Positions 54,001 through 62,786 are shown, counted from the first letter of the stretch. The stretch: DNA of 64,000 bases from Uliginosibacterium aquaticum (GCF_012972705.2 NZ_JABCSC020000002.1:776324-840323), one strand, 5' to 3'. Notes: a model not told the origin generated them from the letters alone. Program-made: numbers and translations.

Positions 54001-54819
54001 CGCCCTTTGATGGAATCCTTCACCGTCATCGTCAAGCCGGCTGAAGTCGAGCTCAACAAGATCTGGCTGGCCCAGGTCTTCGAGCCCTTCAATCGCACAC
54101 TGGGGACCAAATACCCGTTCCAGGCCGATTCGCGCATCGAAGCCAGTCCGGCCGAGATCGCCCAGTTCTTCGGCCCGGACGGCGCCATCTCGAAGTACGC
54201 CAGCGCCACCCTCGCCACACTTGTCGTGCAGCGCGGGCAAACCTTCTCGCCGCGCACCTGGGCGGATATTGGCATCACCCTCAACCCCGAGTTTGCCGCC
54301 AATTACCCGCGCTACGTGGCGAATCCGGGCGGGCCGGTGAATGGCGGCGCGGCAGCAGGCGCCCCGGAAACTGTCTTCCAGATCATGCCGGTGCCCTCCT
54401 CCGGGCTCACCGAATACGCCGTCGAGATCGACGGCCAGCAGATGCGTTATCGCAACGGCGCAACCGCCTGGCATCGCTTCCAGTGGCCGGGCGCAGGCAC
54501 TCCGGGCGCACGCGTCACCGCCACCGGTTTTGATGGTCGCGTCACCGAGCTGCTCAACATCCCCGGGCGCTTTGGCCTGGAAAAGATGATCGGAGCAGCC
54601 CGCCGTCAGCGTCGCGACAATGGTGATTTCGAGCTGAGCTGGGGCGAAGGCAGCCAGCAGGTCTCGGTGGTGCTGCGCATCATCAGCCAGCAAAGTGCCG
54701 ATGCTGCCCAGGCACAGGGCAACAGCCCGGCCCCTGCCCAAAGCCTCAAGGGACTGCAATTGCCGCAAGTCATCGCAGGCACTCCTGCTCCGGCGGTCGC
54801 TGCGGTCGAGGTGCGCTGA
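51049..54819 (+). CDS. tssM: Type VI secretion system membrane protein TssM (IcmF)
   Basis: A 1256-aa inner-membrane core subunit. Two N-terminal helices (about 12-32 and 38-55) are followed by a cytoplasmic NTPase-like domain with Walker A GNPAAGKSS (about 131-139) and DTAGRY. A third helix lies at about 442-464, then a large periplasmic IcmF-related/VasK domain. It forms the trans-envelope channel with TssL and TssJ, neither of which is encoded in this window. ATG 51049 (MSRLLSFLF) matches the family N-terminus; the open frame upstream is unconserved. It is followed by tagF after 3 bp. Confidence 0.93.
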   Translation: MSRLLSFLFDSRVLAAIGFLALTAFLLISASTLQIALLWVGIVLAVAVLAWVLMRLWRAHRARKGAEAISGMLEAEAERAVQAATPDKRPEVEALRKRMLDAVKTIKTSKLGELSGNAALYELPWYLVIGNPAAGKSSAIVNSGLNFPFSDVTGNVIHGLGGTRNCDWFFTSEGILVDTAGRYSVYEADRGEWLSFLHLLKRHRPKAPINGIIIAVSIAELSQNRPEYAINLAKQLRLRVQELSDELGVFAPVYLMFTKVDLIAGFAEFFEDADAQERARAWGATLPFDPEGKTDAVASFEEHFAKLIDGLHELSVARMSMSLDGKIGAGVLSFPLEFEATRASLRAFVATLFEENPFQYKPVFRGFYFSSAVREGAPVSTSDQRMSELFALKPTGVTRPPVSIYEGAGFFLSDLFSKVIFADKGLVRQFTSRATQRARIIGFSAAVLLLSAALSVWTWSFLANQKLLANVQADLDRAVAIQQSRTDVGSRLEAIEVIQDRIQQLQQFREDKPMALGFGLYQGNAIEQRLRYEYFNGIKAVLLGPVGESIESYLSEVNANADKLQPQSTATQASAAPTVATARTEPSLYREVSPSSVEDAYNALKTYLMLANRERLESGHLNDQITRFWRVWLDANRGSMPREQMIKSAEHILGFFLAQTAQPDFPVLDNKIALVDQVRENLRRVVRGMPARERVYAEIKARAATRFPPLTVARIVGEEDSKLVAGSYAMSGAFTRDAWEKFVDPAIKEAANKELQSSDWVLKTSTREDLTLQGSPEQIQKALVEMYKAEYAAEWKKFLQGVTVAGFTDFTAAVTGLNRLGDPGSSPVKRLMEALYRETSWDNPSLINSQLAGAKRGIVAWFKETILRQAPGQVNVNVNLASGAGEMQMGLIGKEFAAIAALMMPRGENKDVLLTGYLSRLSALRTRFNQIKTSGDPGPAARQLMQQTFDGSSSELADALRFVDESMLIGLSDSQRSTIRPLLVRPLMESFTVIVKPAEVELNKIWLAQVFEPFNRTLGTKYPFQADSRIEASPAEIAQFFGPDGAISKYASATLATLVVQRGQTFSPRTWADIGITLNPEFAANYPRYVANPGGPVNGGAAAGAPETVFQIMPVPSSGLTEYAVEIDGQQMRYRNGATAWHRFQWPGAGTPGARVTATGFDGRVTELLNIPGRFGLEKMIGAARRQRRDNGDFELSWGEGSQQVSVVLRIISQQSADAAQAQGNSPAPAQSLKGLQLPQVIAGTPAPAVAAVEVR

Positions 54820-54822
54820 AAC

Positions 54823-55821
54823 ATGAATGCGCCCTACACCCTGCAGATTGGCAACGAGCCGCTGATTCACTTCGGCAAGTTGCCCTCGCGTGGCGATTTC
54901 ATCCGCAGCCACAATGGCTCGGCCGTCATCAACACGCTGGATAGCTGGATTTCCGCCAGCCTCGCTCAACTGGCCGTGGATGCGGACTGGAAGCGCCACT
55001 TCGACGCCCTGCCGGCCATCCTGTTCACCTTCCTGGGCAGCCGCAGCCCCAACGTGTTGCTCGGCCGCATGATCAGCAGCGAAGACAGCTCCGGCCGGCG
55101 CTTCCCCTTTTTGGTGGCCGGCAGCCTGCGCAGCGAAACTCCGCTCTCCTTCCTGCCCTGCCTGCCACTGGCCATGAAACAGAGCTGGGAAGAGATGGAG
55201 CGTCTGCTCGACGACGCCCGCCAGGCCAGCGATATCAGCGAAGCCCTGGCCCGCATCGAAGTCACCCCTTTGCGTGTGCCGGCCGATCTGGCCGAGCTGG
55301 AAGCTGAGCGCAAGGGTCTGATGCTGGATCTGAGCATTGGCCAGTTGGAGGCCCAGCTGCATGCGGCCGGCAATCCTGGCCTGTTGCGCTACAGCGTGAT
55401 CGCCTTGGGCCTGCTGCTCTCACCGCTGCTCTCTGGCTCCAGTGCAGCCGCCAGCAAGGGCCTGGCCCTACCGCTGCCGGAAGACAAGCAGCAGGCCGGG
55501 CCGGCGGCCGTTTTCTGGCTCAGCCTGATCGCCCCCTTCCTGGCACGCGGCGATCATGAAATCAGCCTGATGCGCACCCATTTGCAGGGTCGGCCCCAGC
55601 TGATACTCGGTTTCTCGGGAGCCAGCGCGCTCGGCCTTGAAGCCATCTTCAACCCGGCCCTGGCTTTCGAGGCCAACATCGACCTGTGCGATGCCGAATG
55701 GGTAGAAGACTACATCGCCTCCGAATACGCGCTGACCAAGCTCTCCACCTACCTCGAACATCCCGACCTCTCGCTCGCCCAGGCCATCACCACCTTCGGC
55801 GAAGTATTTCTCGGCGCCTGA
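54823..55821 (+). CDS. tagF: T6SS-associated protein TagF
   Basis: A 332-aa cytoplasmic protein of the TagF (DUF2094) family with the conserved N-terminal FGKLPSRGDFIRSHNG and DSSGRRFPFLVAGS. TagF restrains T6SS assembly post-translationally in Pseudomonas and Agrobacterium. No fused PppA phosphatase domain is present. Placement right after tssM is common in betaproteobacterial clusters. Confidence 0.93.
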   Translation: MNAPYTLQIGNEPLIHFGKLPSRGDFIRSHNGSAVINTLDSWISASLAQLAVDADWKRHFDALPAILFTFLGSRSPNVLLGRMISSEDSSGRRFPFLVAGSLRSETPLSFLPCLPLAMKQSWEEMERLLDDARQASDISEALARIEVTPLRVPADLAELEAERKGLMLDLSIGQLEAQLHAAGNPGLLRYSVIALGLLLSPLLSGSSAAASKGLALPLPEDKQQAGPAAVFWLSLIAPFLARGDHEISLMRTHLQGRPQLILGFSGASALGLEAIFNPALAFEANIDLCDAEWVEDYIASEYALTKLSTYLEHPDLSLAQAITTFGEVFLGA

Positions 55822-55842
55822 CCCCAAGGCACAGCACACATC

Positions 55843-56628
55843 ATGAAGATTCCACACCTCCTCCTGCTATCCACCCTGCTCGCCTGTAGCGTGACCAGCC
55901 ATGCCCAGACCACACCGGCCGCCCCTGCTGCTGCAGAGCGCCCGGTCGTCGTCAGCGGCACCGTGCCGGACGAAGCGACCCGCCAGGCCATCCTCGGCAA
56001 GCTGCGCACCCTCTACGGCAACGATCGGGTTGTCGATCAGCTTGGTATTGGCAAGGTCTCCGCCCCCCCGAACTGGTCTGACTATGTGCAGAAGCTCATT
56101 ACCGAAGATCTCAAGCAGGTCCGCAACGGCGAGCTGGACGTGAATGGCAACAGCCTCAGCATCCGCGGCGATGTCGGTAGTCAGCAAGAAGTCGAGCAAT
56201 TGCCTGCCCAGCTCGCCGCACGCCTGAATCCCACCTATCAAGTGCGCAGCGGTTTGCGGGTCGGCACCAACGAGCAACAGGTGCTCGACAAGGCGCTGGC
56301 CAACCGCATCGTCGAATTCGACCAAGGCTCCGCCATTCTCACCCCTCGCGGCAGCCAACTACTGGACGAAATGCTCAGCGCCATCAAACAGCTGGGGGAC
56401 CGCAGCATTCAGATCATCGGCCATACCGATAGCTCGGGCCGCCCCGAAGCCAATGCCATGCTCTCTCAGGCCCGCGCCGACTCGGTGCGCCAATACCTCG
56501 TTCAGCATGGCCTGGCCAGCACCCAGCTGATCTCGATCGGCAAGGGTTCGCTGGAGCCGGTCGCCTCCAACAACACGGCGGAAGGGCGTGCGCGCAATCG
56601 CCGCATCGAATTCCGCATTGCCAACTGA
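55843..56628 (+). CDS. OmpA-family periplasmic protein with BON-like domain (T6SS-associated)
   Basis: A 261-aa exported protein with a signal peptide ending SHA|QTTPA. A BON-like alpha/beta domain (about 35-80 and again to 130) precedes a C-terminal OmpA peptidoglycan-binding domain (VEFDQGSAILTPRGSQLLDEM, IIGHTDSSGRPEANAMLSQARADSVRQYL, GRARNRRIEF). It has no membrane anchor or lipobox. In T6SS clusters OmpA-like proteins (TagL/TagN types, or TssL extensions) fasten the apparatus to peptidoglycan; this one is likely to serve that role. Confidence 0.85.
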   Translation: MKIPHLLLLSTLLACSVTSHAQTTPAAPAAAERPVVVSGTVPDEATRQAILGKLRTLYGNDRVVDQLGIGKVSAPPNWSDYVQKLITEDLKQVRNGELDVNGNSLSIRGDVGSQQEVEQLPAQLAARLNPTYQVRSGLRVGTNEQQVLDKALANRIVEFDQGSAILTPRGSQLLDEMLSAIKQLGDRSIQIIGHTDSSGRPEANAMLSQARADSVRQYLVQHGLASTQLISIGKGSLEPVASNNTAEGRARNRRIEFRIAN

Positions 56629-56644
56629 ACGCGTGCCTGACGAC

Positions 56645-57364
56645 ATGACCCAACCCACGCCCGCAAAGCCGACACCGCCCAGTCGCCCGTCCCTGTTCGG
56701 GCCGGCAACCGAAGCCGCAGGACAGCCGGCCCCCCAGCGCATCAGTGTGCTGGCCTCGCTGGACGCTCGCCCGGCGCCCGCGCCCAAAAAGAAGCGCCGC
56801 CCGCTGTGGCTGGCTATCGCAGCCCTGTTCAGCGCCGGCCTGATCGGTTCGATCGTCTGGGAGCTGACCGATACACCGGCCCTCCTCGCCCAGAAACCTG
56901 AGCCCACCGTTGTCGCACAGCCTGTTTCGGCCGCCCCGCCGCCTGCGGCTGCTGAATCCTCTCCCGCCGCAGAACTGGCTGCGGAGAACGCCCCTGCAAG
57001 CATCGAGCGTATCGAGCCAGACACCCCTTTGGCCGCGCTCGAAGTCCCCGCAGCCCAGGTCAGTGCGCCGGAGGAAGCCCCCTCTCCCGCACCAGCAGAA
57101 ACTGCAGTACCGAAAAAATCACTGCTCGCCACATTGGCCGCTCCGGCCGCCAGCACGCAGGAATCGCCAAGCCGAAAGAATGCCGCGCCCGTCGGAAAAG
57201 GCAGCACAAGCAAGGCTGAAGTCGCCGCTGCCCCCCGCAAGGCAGGCAAGAAAGACGGCGCACGCGAATCCGCCAACGACACCGACGTGCTGCTGCTCGA
57301 AGCCCTGGTTGCCCACGATCCGAAGGCCCAGACCCCCACCGCCCTGCCGGACAAGAAGCCATGA
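56645..57364 (+). CDS. Single-pass membrane protein, Pro/Ala-rich, T6SS-associated
   Basis: A 239-aa protein with a cytoplasmic Pro-rich N-terminus, a basic stop KKKRRP, one helix (about 53-72, LWLAIAALFSAGLIGSIVW) and a long, low-complexity Ala/Pro/Glu periplasmic tail ending TDVLLLEALVAHDPKAQ. I do not recognise a family; the shape resembles TonB-like or SPOR-lacking spacer proteins. It starts 17 bp after the OmpA-like gene and its stop overlaps the vgrG ATG, so it belongs to the same operon. ATG 56645 is preferred over 56588, which lies inside the preceding gene. Confidence 0.65.
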   Translation: MTQPTPAKPTPPSRPSLFGPATEAAGQPAPQRISVLASLDARPAPAPKKKRRPLWLAIAALFSAGLIGSIVWELTDTPALLAQKPEPTVVAQPVSAAPPPAAAESSPAAELAAENAPASIERIEPDTPLAALEVPAAQVSAPEEAPSPAPAETAVPKKSLLATLAAPAASTQESPSRKNAAPVGKGSTSKAEVAAAPRKAGKKDGARESANDTDVLLLEALVAHDPKAQTPTALPDKKP

Positions 57365-60300
57365 ACCAGGCCTTAGACCCCCGCAGCCTGCCCGCCGCAG
57401 CGAGCGCACTGGAGGCGCTGGCCGGCCTGCGTTCCGATACCCGGCTCTATGAATGCGCCATCGAAGGCCTCTCGCGCGTCGAGGCGCCGCTCGAGTTCGA
57501 AGCCTTCTGCGGTGAGGAAGCCCTCTCAAGCCTTTACCGCTACGAAGTGCTGCTGCTCTCCAGTAATGCCCATCTTTCGCTGGCGACTCTGCTCGGCCGC
57601 CAGATGCGCTTTGTGGTGCGTCTCTCTGATGGCAGCTCGCACGCGCGCTCCGGCTACATCGCCCAGGCACGCCGCCTCGGCGCCGATGGTGCGCTCACCC
57701 GCTATCAGGTGAGCCTGGTGCCCTGGCTGTGGCAACTCACCCAACGCACCGATTGCCGCGTCTTCCAGGAGAAGACCGTGCTGGAGATCGTCGAGGCGGT
57801 CTTTGCCGCTTACGCTCCCCGCGCGGCCTGGAAGCTGGCCGATGGCGTCGAGACTTTTCTGGCCGAGGCGCCGCAGGGCAGCACGCGCAGCTACTGCGTG
57901 CAGTACCGTGAGAGCGATTTCGATTTCGTCTCGCGCCTGCTGGCGGAAGAGGGGCTGGGCTTTGCTTTCCAGGGCGTCGAGTCCGAGGAGCTGGGCCAGG
58001 CGCCGCTCGATCAGTTGCTGATCTTTGCGCACAACGAGGCGCTGCCTGAGGATGCTTGCTCGGCCCACGCGCTCGGTGGCGCCGGCATCCGTTTTCATCG
58101 CGCGGGCAGTCAGGAAGCGCAGGATGCCGTGACCGCACTGGGTGCCCATCGCGTCTTGCAGGCGGCCGTGAGCACGGCACTCTCGTGGGACTACAAAGCC
58201 AAACGCAGCGTGGCGGTGTCACTGCCGACCGATCAGGTCTTTGGCGGGCCGAATGCGCCGCAGCTGGAGGACTACGATGTGCCCGGCGCGTATGCCTTTG
58301 CCGATGAGGCGAGCGCGCTGCGCGCTGTGCGTCTGGCCCGCGAGGCGCTTGAAGCGCGCAACAAGGTGTTTCTGGGCGCTGGCTCGGTGCGCTCTTTCGC
58401 TGCGGGCCACCGCTTCGTGCTGACGGGCAGCCCGCTGGATCGTGAAGCGCAGCTGCGCGGCGAAGCGGAATCAGCCGACGCTGCCGCAGCTTCGCGCCAC
58501 TTCCTGCTCACCCGCGTCCAGCACGCTGGCCTCAATAATCTGCCGCGCAAGCTGGATGAAAGCGCGAAGGCCTTGCGCCGCCTGCTGCGGGAATCAGGCG
58601 TCGAGCCAGGAGAGGATGACGCCCTGCTCACCCCGGCCCGCAGCCGGGGCTATGCCAATCAGTTTGAGGCCCAGCGCGTACACGTGCCCTGGCGCCCTGC
58701 TTTGCTTGATGGCACTGGGGGACGAATCAATCCCCGCTCATCGACGGGCCGCCCCGAGATGAGCGACTCCCCCTTGGGGGGAAGCTGGGCTTTTAACCCA
58801 GCCAGGGGGCACATCAAACCCACGGCAATGGGCCCGCAAACCGCCACCGTGGTTGGCCCGAATGGCGAGACCACACCCGGCGAGGCGGGTGAGATCCATA
58901 CCGATGCACTGCACCGGGTTCGCGTGCAGTTTCACTGGCAAAGCGCCAACCCCGAGCACAACGAGGCGTGCTCACCCGGCAGCGCCTGGCTGCGCGTGGC
59001 GAGCCGCTACGCCGGCAAGGGCTTGGGCGTGCAGTTTGTGCCGCGCATTGGTCAGGCGGTGCTGGTGGGGTTTCTGGAGAACGATATCGATCGCCCCATT
59101 GTGCTCGGCAGCTTGTATGACGGCGCGGGCGATGAGGGCGTCGCGAGCACGCCGGGCGGGGCTTACAACGCCCCGGGCACCACTCCCGACTCCCAAGCCT
59201 TCGCGAACGCCAAGGATCACAGCCCCGCACATCAGGGCAATCGTGTCGCCGCCGGCCATAGCCCGGCCTGGCATGGCGAGGCTTCGGCCTATGGACCGAT
59301 GCGCAACCGCGCTGCACTGTCAGGCTTCAAGTCCTGCGAGTTCAATACCCCGCATGCGGGCTATACCCAGCTGGTGTTTGACGATACCGATGGCCAGCAG
59401 CGTATTCAGCTGGCCACCACCCAGTCGGCTACGCAGCTGAATCTGGGGCACCTCATCCATCAGGCGGACAACTATCGCGGCAGCCACCGTGGCGATGGCT
59501 TTGAGTTGCGCACCGACGCTTACGGGGCGCTACGCGGGGGCCGCGGCCTGCTCATCACCACCTGGCCGATCCAGGCAGCGATCAATCAGGCGCAGAGCGA
59601 GCCGGCCGGAGATGCCACCGCCCCGACCGCCCTGCTCAAGCAAGCCAGCGAGCTCTTCAAGAACACCAGCCAGATCGCGGCCACGCACCAGACCGTGAAG
59701 GTCGCTGCCAGCGAGGGTTCAGCCGGTGCGAGCAAGAGTGCGCTCAAGCACGATCTCGCCCCCCAGGCGGCGATGCTCAACTCCGCGAAAGGCATGGTCG
59801 ACGCCAAGACGGGCGCCGTGCAGTCCTCAGCAGCCGGCACTCAGAACTCAGCACTGCCTCATAGCGAAGACTCACTCCTGACCCTCGCCGGCCGGGGCGG
59901 CCTCGGCATCGTCGCCGGTCAGAGTCTGCAATGGGCCAGCGGCGAGACGATCAACTGGGCCAGCGGGCAGGACAGCAACTTCGCACTGGCCAGCCACCTG
60001 CGTATCCACACCGGCCAGGCGCTCGGCTTCCTCAGCAGCGCACAAGGCAGCGGCCACCTCAAGGCCATCGCCGCCAGCGGCCCAGTGCTCGTCCAGGCCC
60101 AGGCCGATGCGATGACGCTCGCCGCCAAAGAGCAACTGAAGATGGTCTCCGTCTCCGGCAAGCTCGACCTCGCCTCCGCAAAGAAGATCCACCTCGCGGT
60201 GGCAGGCGGATCAGCCATCACCATCGAGGGCGGGAACATCACCGTGCAGTGCCCGGGGATGCTCACCGTGCATGCCAGTCAGCGGAGCTTTGTGGGGGGG

Positions 60301-60636
60301 GGGCGAATCAACAGCACATCACCCTGCCTGCCCAAGAGCGAGTTGGTCATGCCGCAGGACAAGCCCATGTTCAGTCAACAGCTCAATCTTCTGGAGCTGC
60401 TAGGCAAAAAGCCTGAATCCACCGAAGCAATCACGAATGTCCCGTACAAAGTAACGCGAGAGGACGGCACCGTCATCCATCAGGGCACGACGGACAACAT
60501 GGGCGAAGGCTCGCGATTCTTCACCAAAGAGAAAGAAGAACTCAGCCTCTATGTGGGCGATGGCGACTGGCAAGTCACCATCGACGTACCGCATGCGAAT
60601 CCCAATACCCGCAGCACGGAAGGAACTTCGGAATGA
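57361..60636 (+). CDS. vgrG: Type VI secretion spike protein VgrG (TssI)
   Basis: A 1091-aa protein. The gp27-like base covers about 30-430. The gp5-like OB-fold follows, with QTATVVGPNGE, VRVQFHWQ, WLRVASRYAGKGLGVQFVPRIGQAVLVGFLENDIDRPIVLGSLYDG. A DUF2345 beta-helix lies at about 830-990, and a C-terminal extension of about 90 residues resembles a small beta-sandwich (PYKVTREDGTVIHQGTTDNMGEG). That extension probably loads the effector encoded next, whose ATG overlaps its stop. Residues about 457-487 are an in-frame insertion encoded by palindromic DNA between base and OB-fold. The last VgrG extension carries no visible catalytic motif. Confidence 0.93.
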   Translation: MNQALDPRSLPAAASALEALAGLRSDTRLYECAIEGLSRVEAPLEFEAFCGEEALSSLYRYEVLLLSSNAHLSLATLLGRQMRFVVRLSDGSSHARSGYIAQARRLGADGALTRYQVSLVPWLWQLTQRTDCRVFQEKTVLEIVEAVFAAYAPRAAWKLADGVETFLAEAPQGSTRSYCVQYRESDFDFVSRLLAEEGLGFAFQGVESEELGQAPLDQLLIFAHNEALPEDACSAHALGGAGIRFHRAGSQEAQDAVTALGAHRVLQAAVSTALSWDYKAKRSVAVSLPTDQVFGGPNAPQLEDYDVPGAYAFADEASALRAVRLAREALEARNKVFLGAGSVRSFAAGHRFVLTGSPLDREAQLRGEAESADAAAASRHFLLTRVQHAGLNNLPRKLDESAKALRRLLRESGVEPGEDDALLTPARSRGYANQFEAQRVHVPWRPALLDGTGGRINPRSSTGRPEMSDSPLGGSWAFNPARGHIKPTAMGPQTATVVGPNGETTPGEAGEIHTDALHRVRVQFHWQSANPEHNEACSPGSAWLRVASRYAGKGLGVQFVPRIGQAVLVGFLENDIDRPIVLGSLYDGAGDEGVASTPGGAYNAPGTTPDSQAFANAKDHSPAHQGNRVAAGHSPAWHGEASAYGPMRNRAALSGFKSCEFNTPHAGYTQLVFDDTDGQQRIQLATTQSATQLNLGHLIHQADNYRGSHRGDGFELRTDAYGALRGGRGLLITTWPIQAAINQAQSEPAGDATAPTALLKQASELFKNTSQIAATHQTVKVAASEGSAGASKSALKHDLAPQAAMLNSAKGMVDAKTGAVQSSAAGTQNSALPHSEDSLLTLAGRGGLGIVAGQSLQWASGETINWASGQDSNFALASHLRIHTGQALGFLSSAQGSGHLKAIAASGPVLVQAQADAMTLAAKEQLKMVSVSGKLDLASAKKIHLAVAGGSAITIEGGNITVQCPGMLTVHASQRSFVGGGRINSTSPCLPKSELVMPQDKPMFSQQLNLLELLGKKPESTEAITNVPYKVTREDGTVIHQGTTDNMGEGSRFFTKEKEELSLYVGDGDWQVTIDVPHANPNTRSTEGTSE
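58736..58811 (+). repeat. Palindromic element inserted in frame within vgrG
   Basis: Three consecutive hairpins can form: GCTCATC/GATGAGC (58736-58742 and 58758-58764), CTCCCCC-TT-GGGGGG (58768-58781), and GCTGGG/CCCAGC (58784-58789 and 58797-58802). The corresponding residues RSSTGRPEMSDSPLGG and following interrupt an otherwise normal RINP...KPTAMGPQTA junction of VgrG. This suggests insertion of a dispersed palindromic repeat that kept the reading frame. Confidence 0.55.
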
Positions 60637-62786
60637 ACGCCCCCAACCTGGATAGCGAACTGGCCGCAGAGCCGGCGGCGAAGGTGATCGAGCCTCAAGA
60701 GCAAGCACCCTTGGGCGACAGCAAAACGACCAACACTCCGCAGGCCACTGCGCCAGAACCCGTTGTCGACACGCCAACGCCGGCAAAGCCCGATCAGGTA
60801 CCGCCAACAGAGGCTTCTGCCGCTGAGCCCGAGGAACCCGCGGTGGCGGACGTCACCGAACCTGAGCCGCAGCAATCTGACCGGATCGCCATCCGTCTCT
60901 CGTTCATCGATCCGTTCGGCAACCCAATCAAGGATCTTGCTTATCGAGTCCTTGTTGGGGGCAAAACGCATGAGGGCAAATCCGATGCCAAGGGCCTGGC
61001 AGCGGATATCGAAGACGTCCAGCCATACGTTCCGCTTGAAATCCTGATTAAGCGCGACGACGGTACCTGGTCATCCAAGTACAAAGGCGAAACGCTATGC
61101 ACCGACATGGACATCTGCGCCAAGAGCCCACACCTCAAGCTCGCGATAACCACGGAGGAACACAACGGAGCACCGCAAAAGGCGCCTCAGACCCAGCCGG
61201 CGCCCCCCAAACCCGCTGCACCGAAGCCGCCCCTACCCTTGGCCGGGCAGATCAGCAAAGCGGCCCCCAAGCCAGAAGTGAAAAGCCAACCGGCCAGAAA
61301 CGAGCAAGGCCACCCCGTCATCCGCTTCGGCGCCGCCTTTGACTGGGCGGCGCGAGTGCTGCCTATCGGCAACCCGTTCTATCTCTACACGGCGTACAAA
61401 GATTGGCGCAAGGAGAAAGACAAAGCCGCCGGCGCAGGGAACGCAAACTCGAAAACTGCGGCAAATTCTGGGGCTGCGGCAACCACGACCTCAGCCAACA
61501 AGAACCCGGTACCCTCAAGCACCAAGGCTGCGGTAACGAGCCTCGACCAGGCGCCTCCGCTTGCGGTCACCCAGCTCGTCGCGATCATGGAAGAACAAAG
61601 CAAGTGGCAGTGGAAAGCAATGTTCGAAGTAAAGCGCCTCCGAACAGAAAGCATCCTGGCCGGACTCGAGAACAAGACACTTGAGCCCGACAACGACAAA
61701 CCCGCTTCCAAGTACGATGGACGCTGTTATCCCTCCGTCAAAGTGGGCCTGAAACGCGCCAACCTTGTCAAAGATGTTTGGGGCGACATCCCAGCCAAAG
61801 GCGCGGGAGCGTGGCTCAAGAGCCAAGGCTTCATCGACGTGACCAAGAGCCTCCACGATGCACGCTGGGCAGCCCCGGGCGACATCATCGTGTACCGCTA
61901 TGACGATGAGACAGAAAGTGCGAACACAAAGAAGCACAAAGCGGCGTTCGACAAGTACGAGGCAGACAAAAAGGCCTACCCAGACAAACTGAAGGCTTGG
62001 GAACAGGCTCACAAGGGATGGTGTGAGCAGCGCAAAAAGCTGGCCGAAGAATCCGCACTAGCCGCACAGACCAAGGGCAAACCGACGGCAAAAGCCAAGC
62101 TGCCCAAGGAGCCTCAGAAACCCGCCGCACCAGAGATGCCAAACGCCGAGAACTGGGGACACATTGATGTGCGAACCTACGATGGGTACATCAGTGACGC
62201 GAAGACAAGAGTTCTGCCGCGCGCAAGCATGTTGAACGGTAGAAAAGGGTTTGTGGTAACAGGAATTTATCGCAAGATTTATGACCCACTGCCGGATATC
62301 CGGGTTCGTGCATTTTTAAAAATACTACGAGAGTGGGAGCACAATGGAGAGCACGAAGACAAGGATCGTTATTTTAAGCTTAACTACGACTACAGCAAAC
62401 CACTTAAATCCTTCTCAAGCACCAAGAATCATCCTTTTGAAGACATTAGTTTCAAGGAAAACACAGCAGCTGGCGCTTATCAAATAAAAATAAAGACATA
62501 TTTAGGGTTTATACGTCCAGAATACGGCATAGGCGACGGATTTAATCCAGAACAACAAGATAGAATCGCTGTTGCGCTAATTGAAGAGGTAGCACAAGGA
62601 AAGATTCTTGGCTTAATTCGCGAGGGAAAAATCGAAGATGCAGTTAATGCTCTCGGCGGGAAGTGGTCAAGCCTACCAAGCGGCCGAGAGCCACGAAAAG
62701 GCAGAGATGGAAAAGCGATATCAATAGAAAAGCTGTCCGAAATGCATCGAAATTTTATGAAAGAGCTTCTGGTTGATAAAAAATGA
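60633..62786 (+). CDS. Predicted two-domain T6SS effector: amidase/peptidase plus lysozyme-like muramidase
   Basis: A 717-aa protein. Residues 1-80 are Pro/Glu-rich and disordered. Residues 84-172 form a small beta domain similar in pattern to the VgrG tail. A proline-rich linker follows. Residues about 355-545 look like an NlpC/P60- or CHAP-type papain fold, with Cys365 in YDGRCYPSVKVGL, WAAPGDIIVYRY, and His510 in NWGHIDVRTYDGYISD. A charged helical insert (about 425-505) sits between the two catalytic residues. Residues 555-715 resemble the lambda-lysozyme (GH104-like) fold, with E569 in LREWEHNGEH, TAAGAYQIK and FNPEQQDRIAVALI. It overlaps vgrG and the immunity candidate by 4 bp. The architecture recalls the bifunctional effector TseP of Aeromonas. 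Confidence 0.78.
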   Translation: MNAPNLDSELAAEPAAKVIEPQEQAPLGDSKTTNTPQATAPEPVVDTPTPAKPDQVPPTEASAAEPEEPAVADVTEPEPQQSDRIAIRLSFIDPFGNPIKDLAYRVLVGGKTHEGKSDAKGLAADIEDVQPYVPLEILIKRDDGTWSSKYKGETLCTDMDICAKSPHLKLAITTEEHNGAPQKAPQTQPAPPKPAAPKPPLPLAGQISKAAPKPEVKSQPARNEQGHPVIRFGAAFDWAARVLPIGNPFYLYTAYKDWRKEKDKAAGAGNANSKTAANSGAAATTTSANKNPVPSSTKAAVTSLDQAPPLAVTQLVAIMEEQSKWQWKAMFEVKRLRTESILAGLENKTLEPDNDKPASKYDGRCYPSVKVGLKRANLVKDVWGDIPAKGAGAWLKSQGFIDVTKSLHDARWAAPGDIIVYRYDDETESANTKKHKAAFDKYEADKKAYPDKLKAWEQAHKGWCEQRKKLAEESALAAQTKGKPTAKAKLPKEPQKPAAPEMPNAENWGHIDVRTYDGYISDAKTRVLPRASMLNGRKGFVVTGIYRKIYDPLPDIRVRAFLKILREWEHNGEHEDKDRYFKLNYDYSKPLKSFSSTKNHPFEDISFKENTAAGAYQIKIKTYLGFIRPEYGIGDGFNPEQQDRIAVALIEEVAQGKILGLIREGKIEDAVNALGGKWSSLPSGREPRKGRDGKAISIEKLSEMHRNFMKELLVDKK

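Noticed and set aside
53926..55362. 478-codon open frame antisense to tssM/tagF
   Set aside because: Runs across two unrelated genes on the other strand, as expected of a shadow frame.
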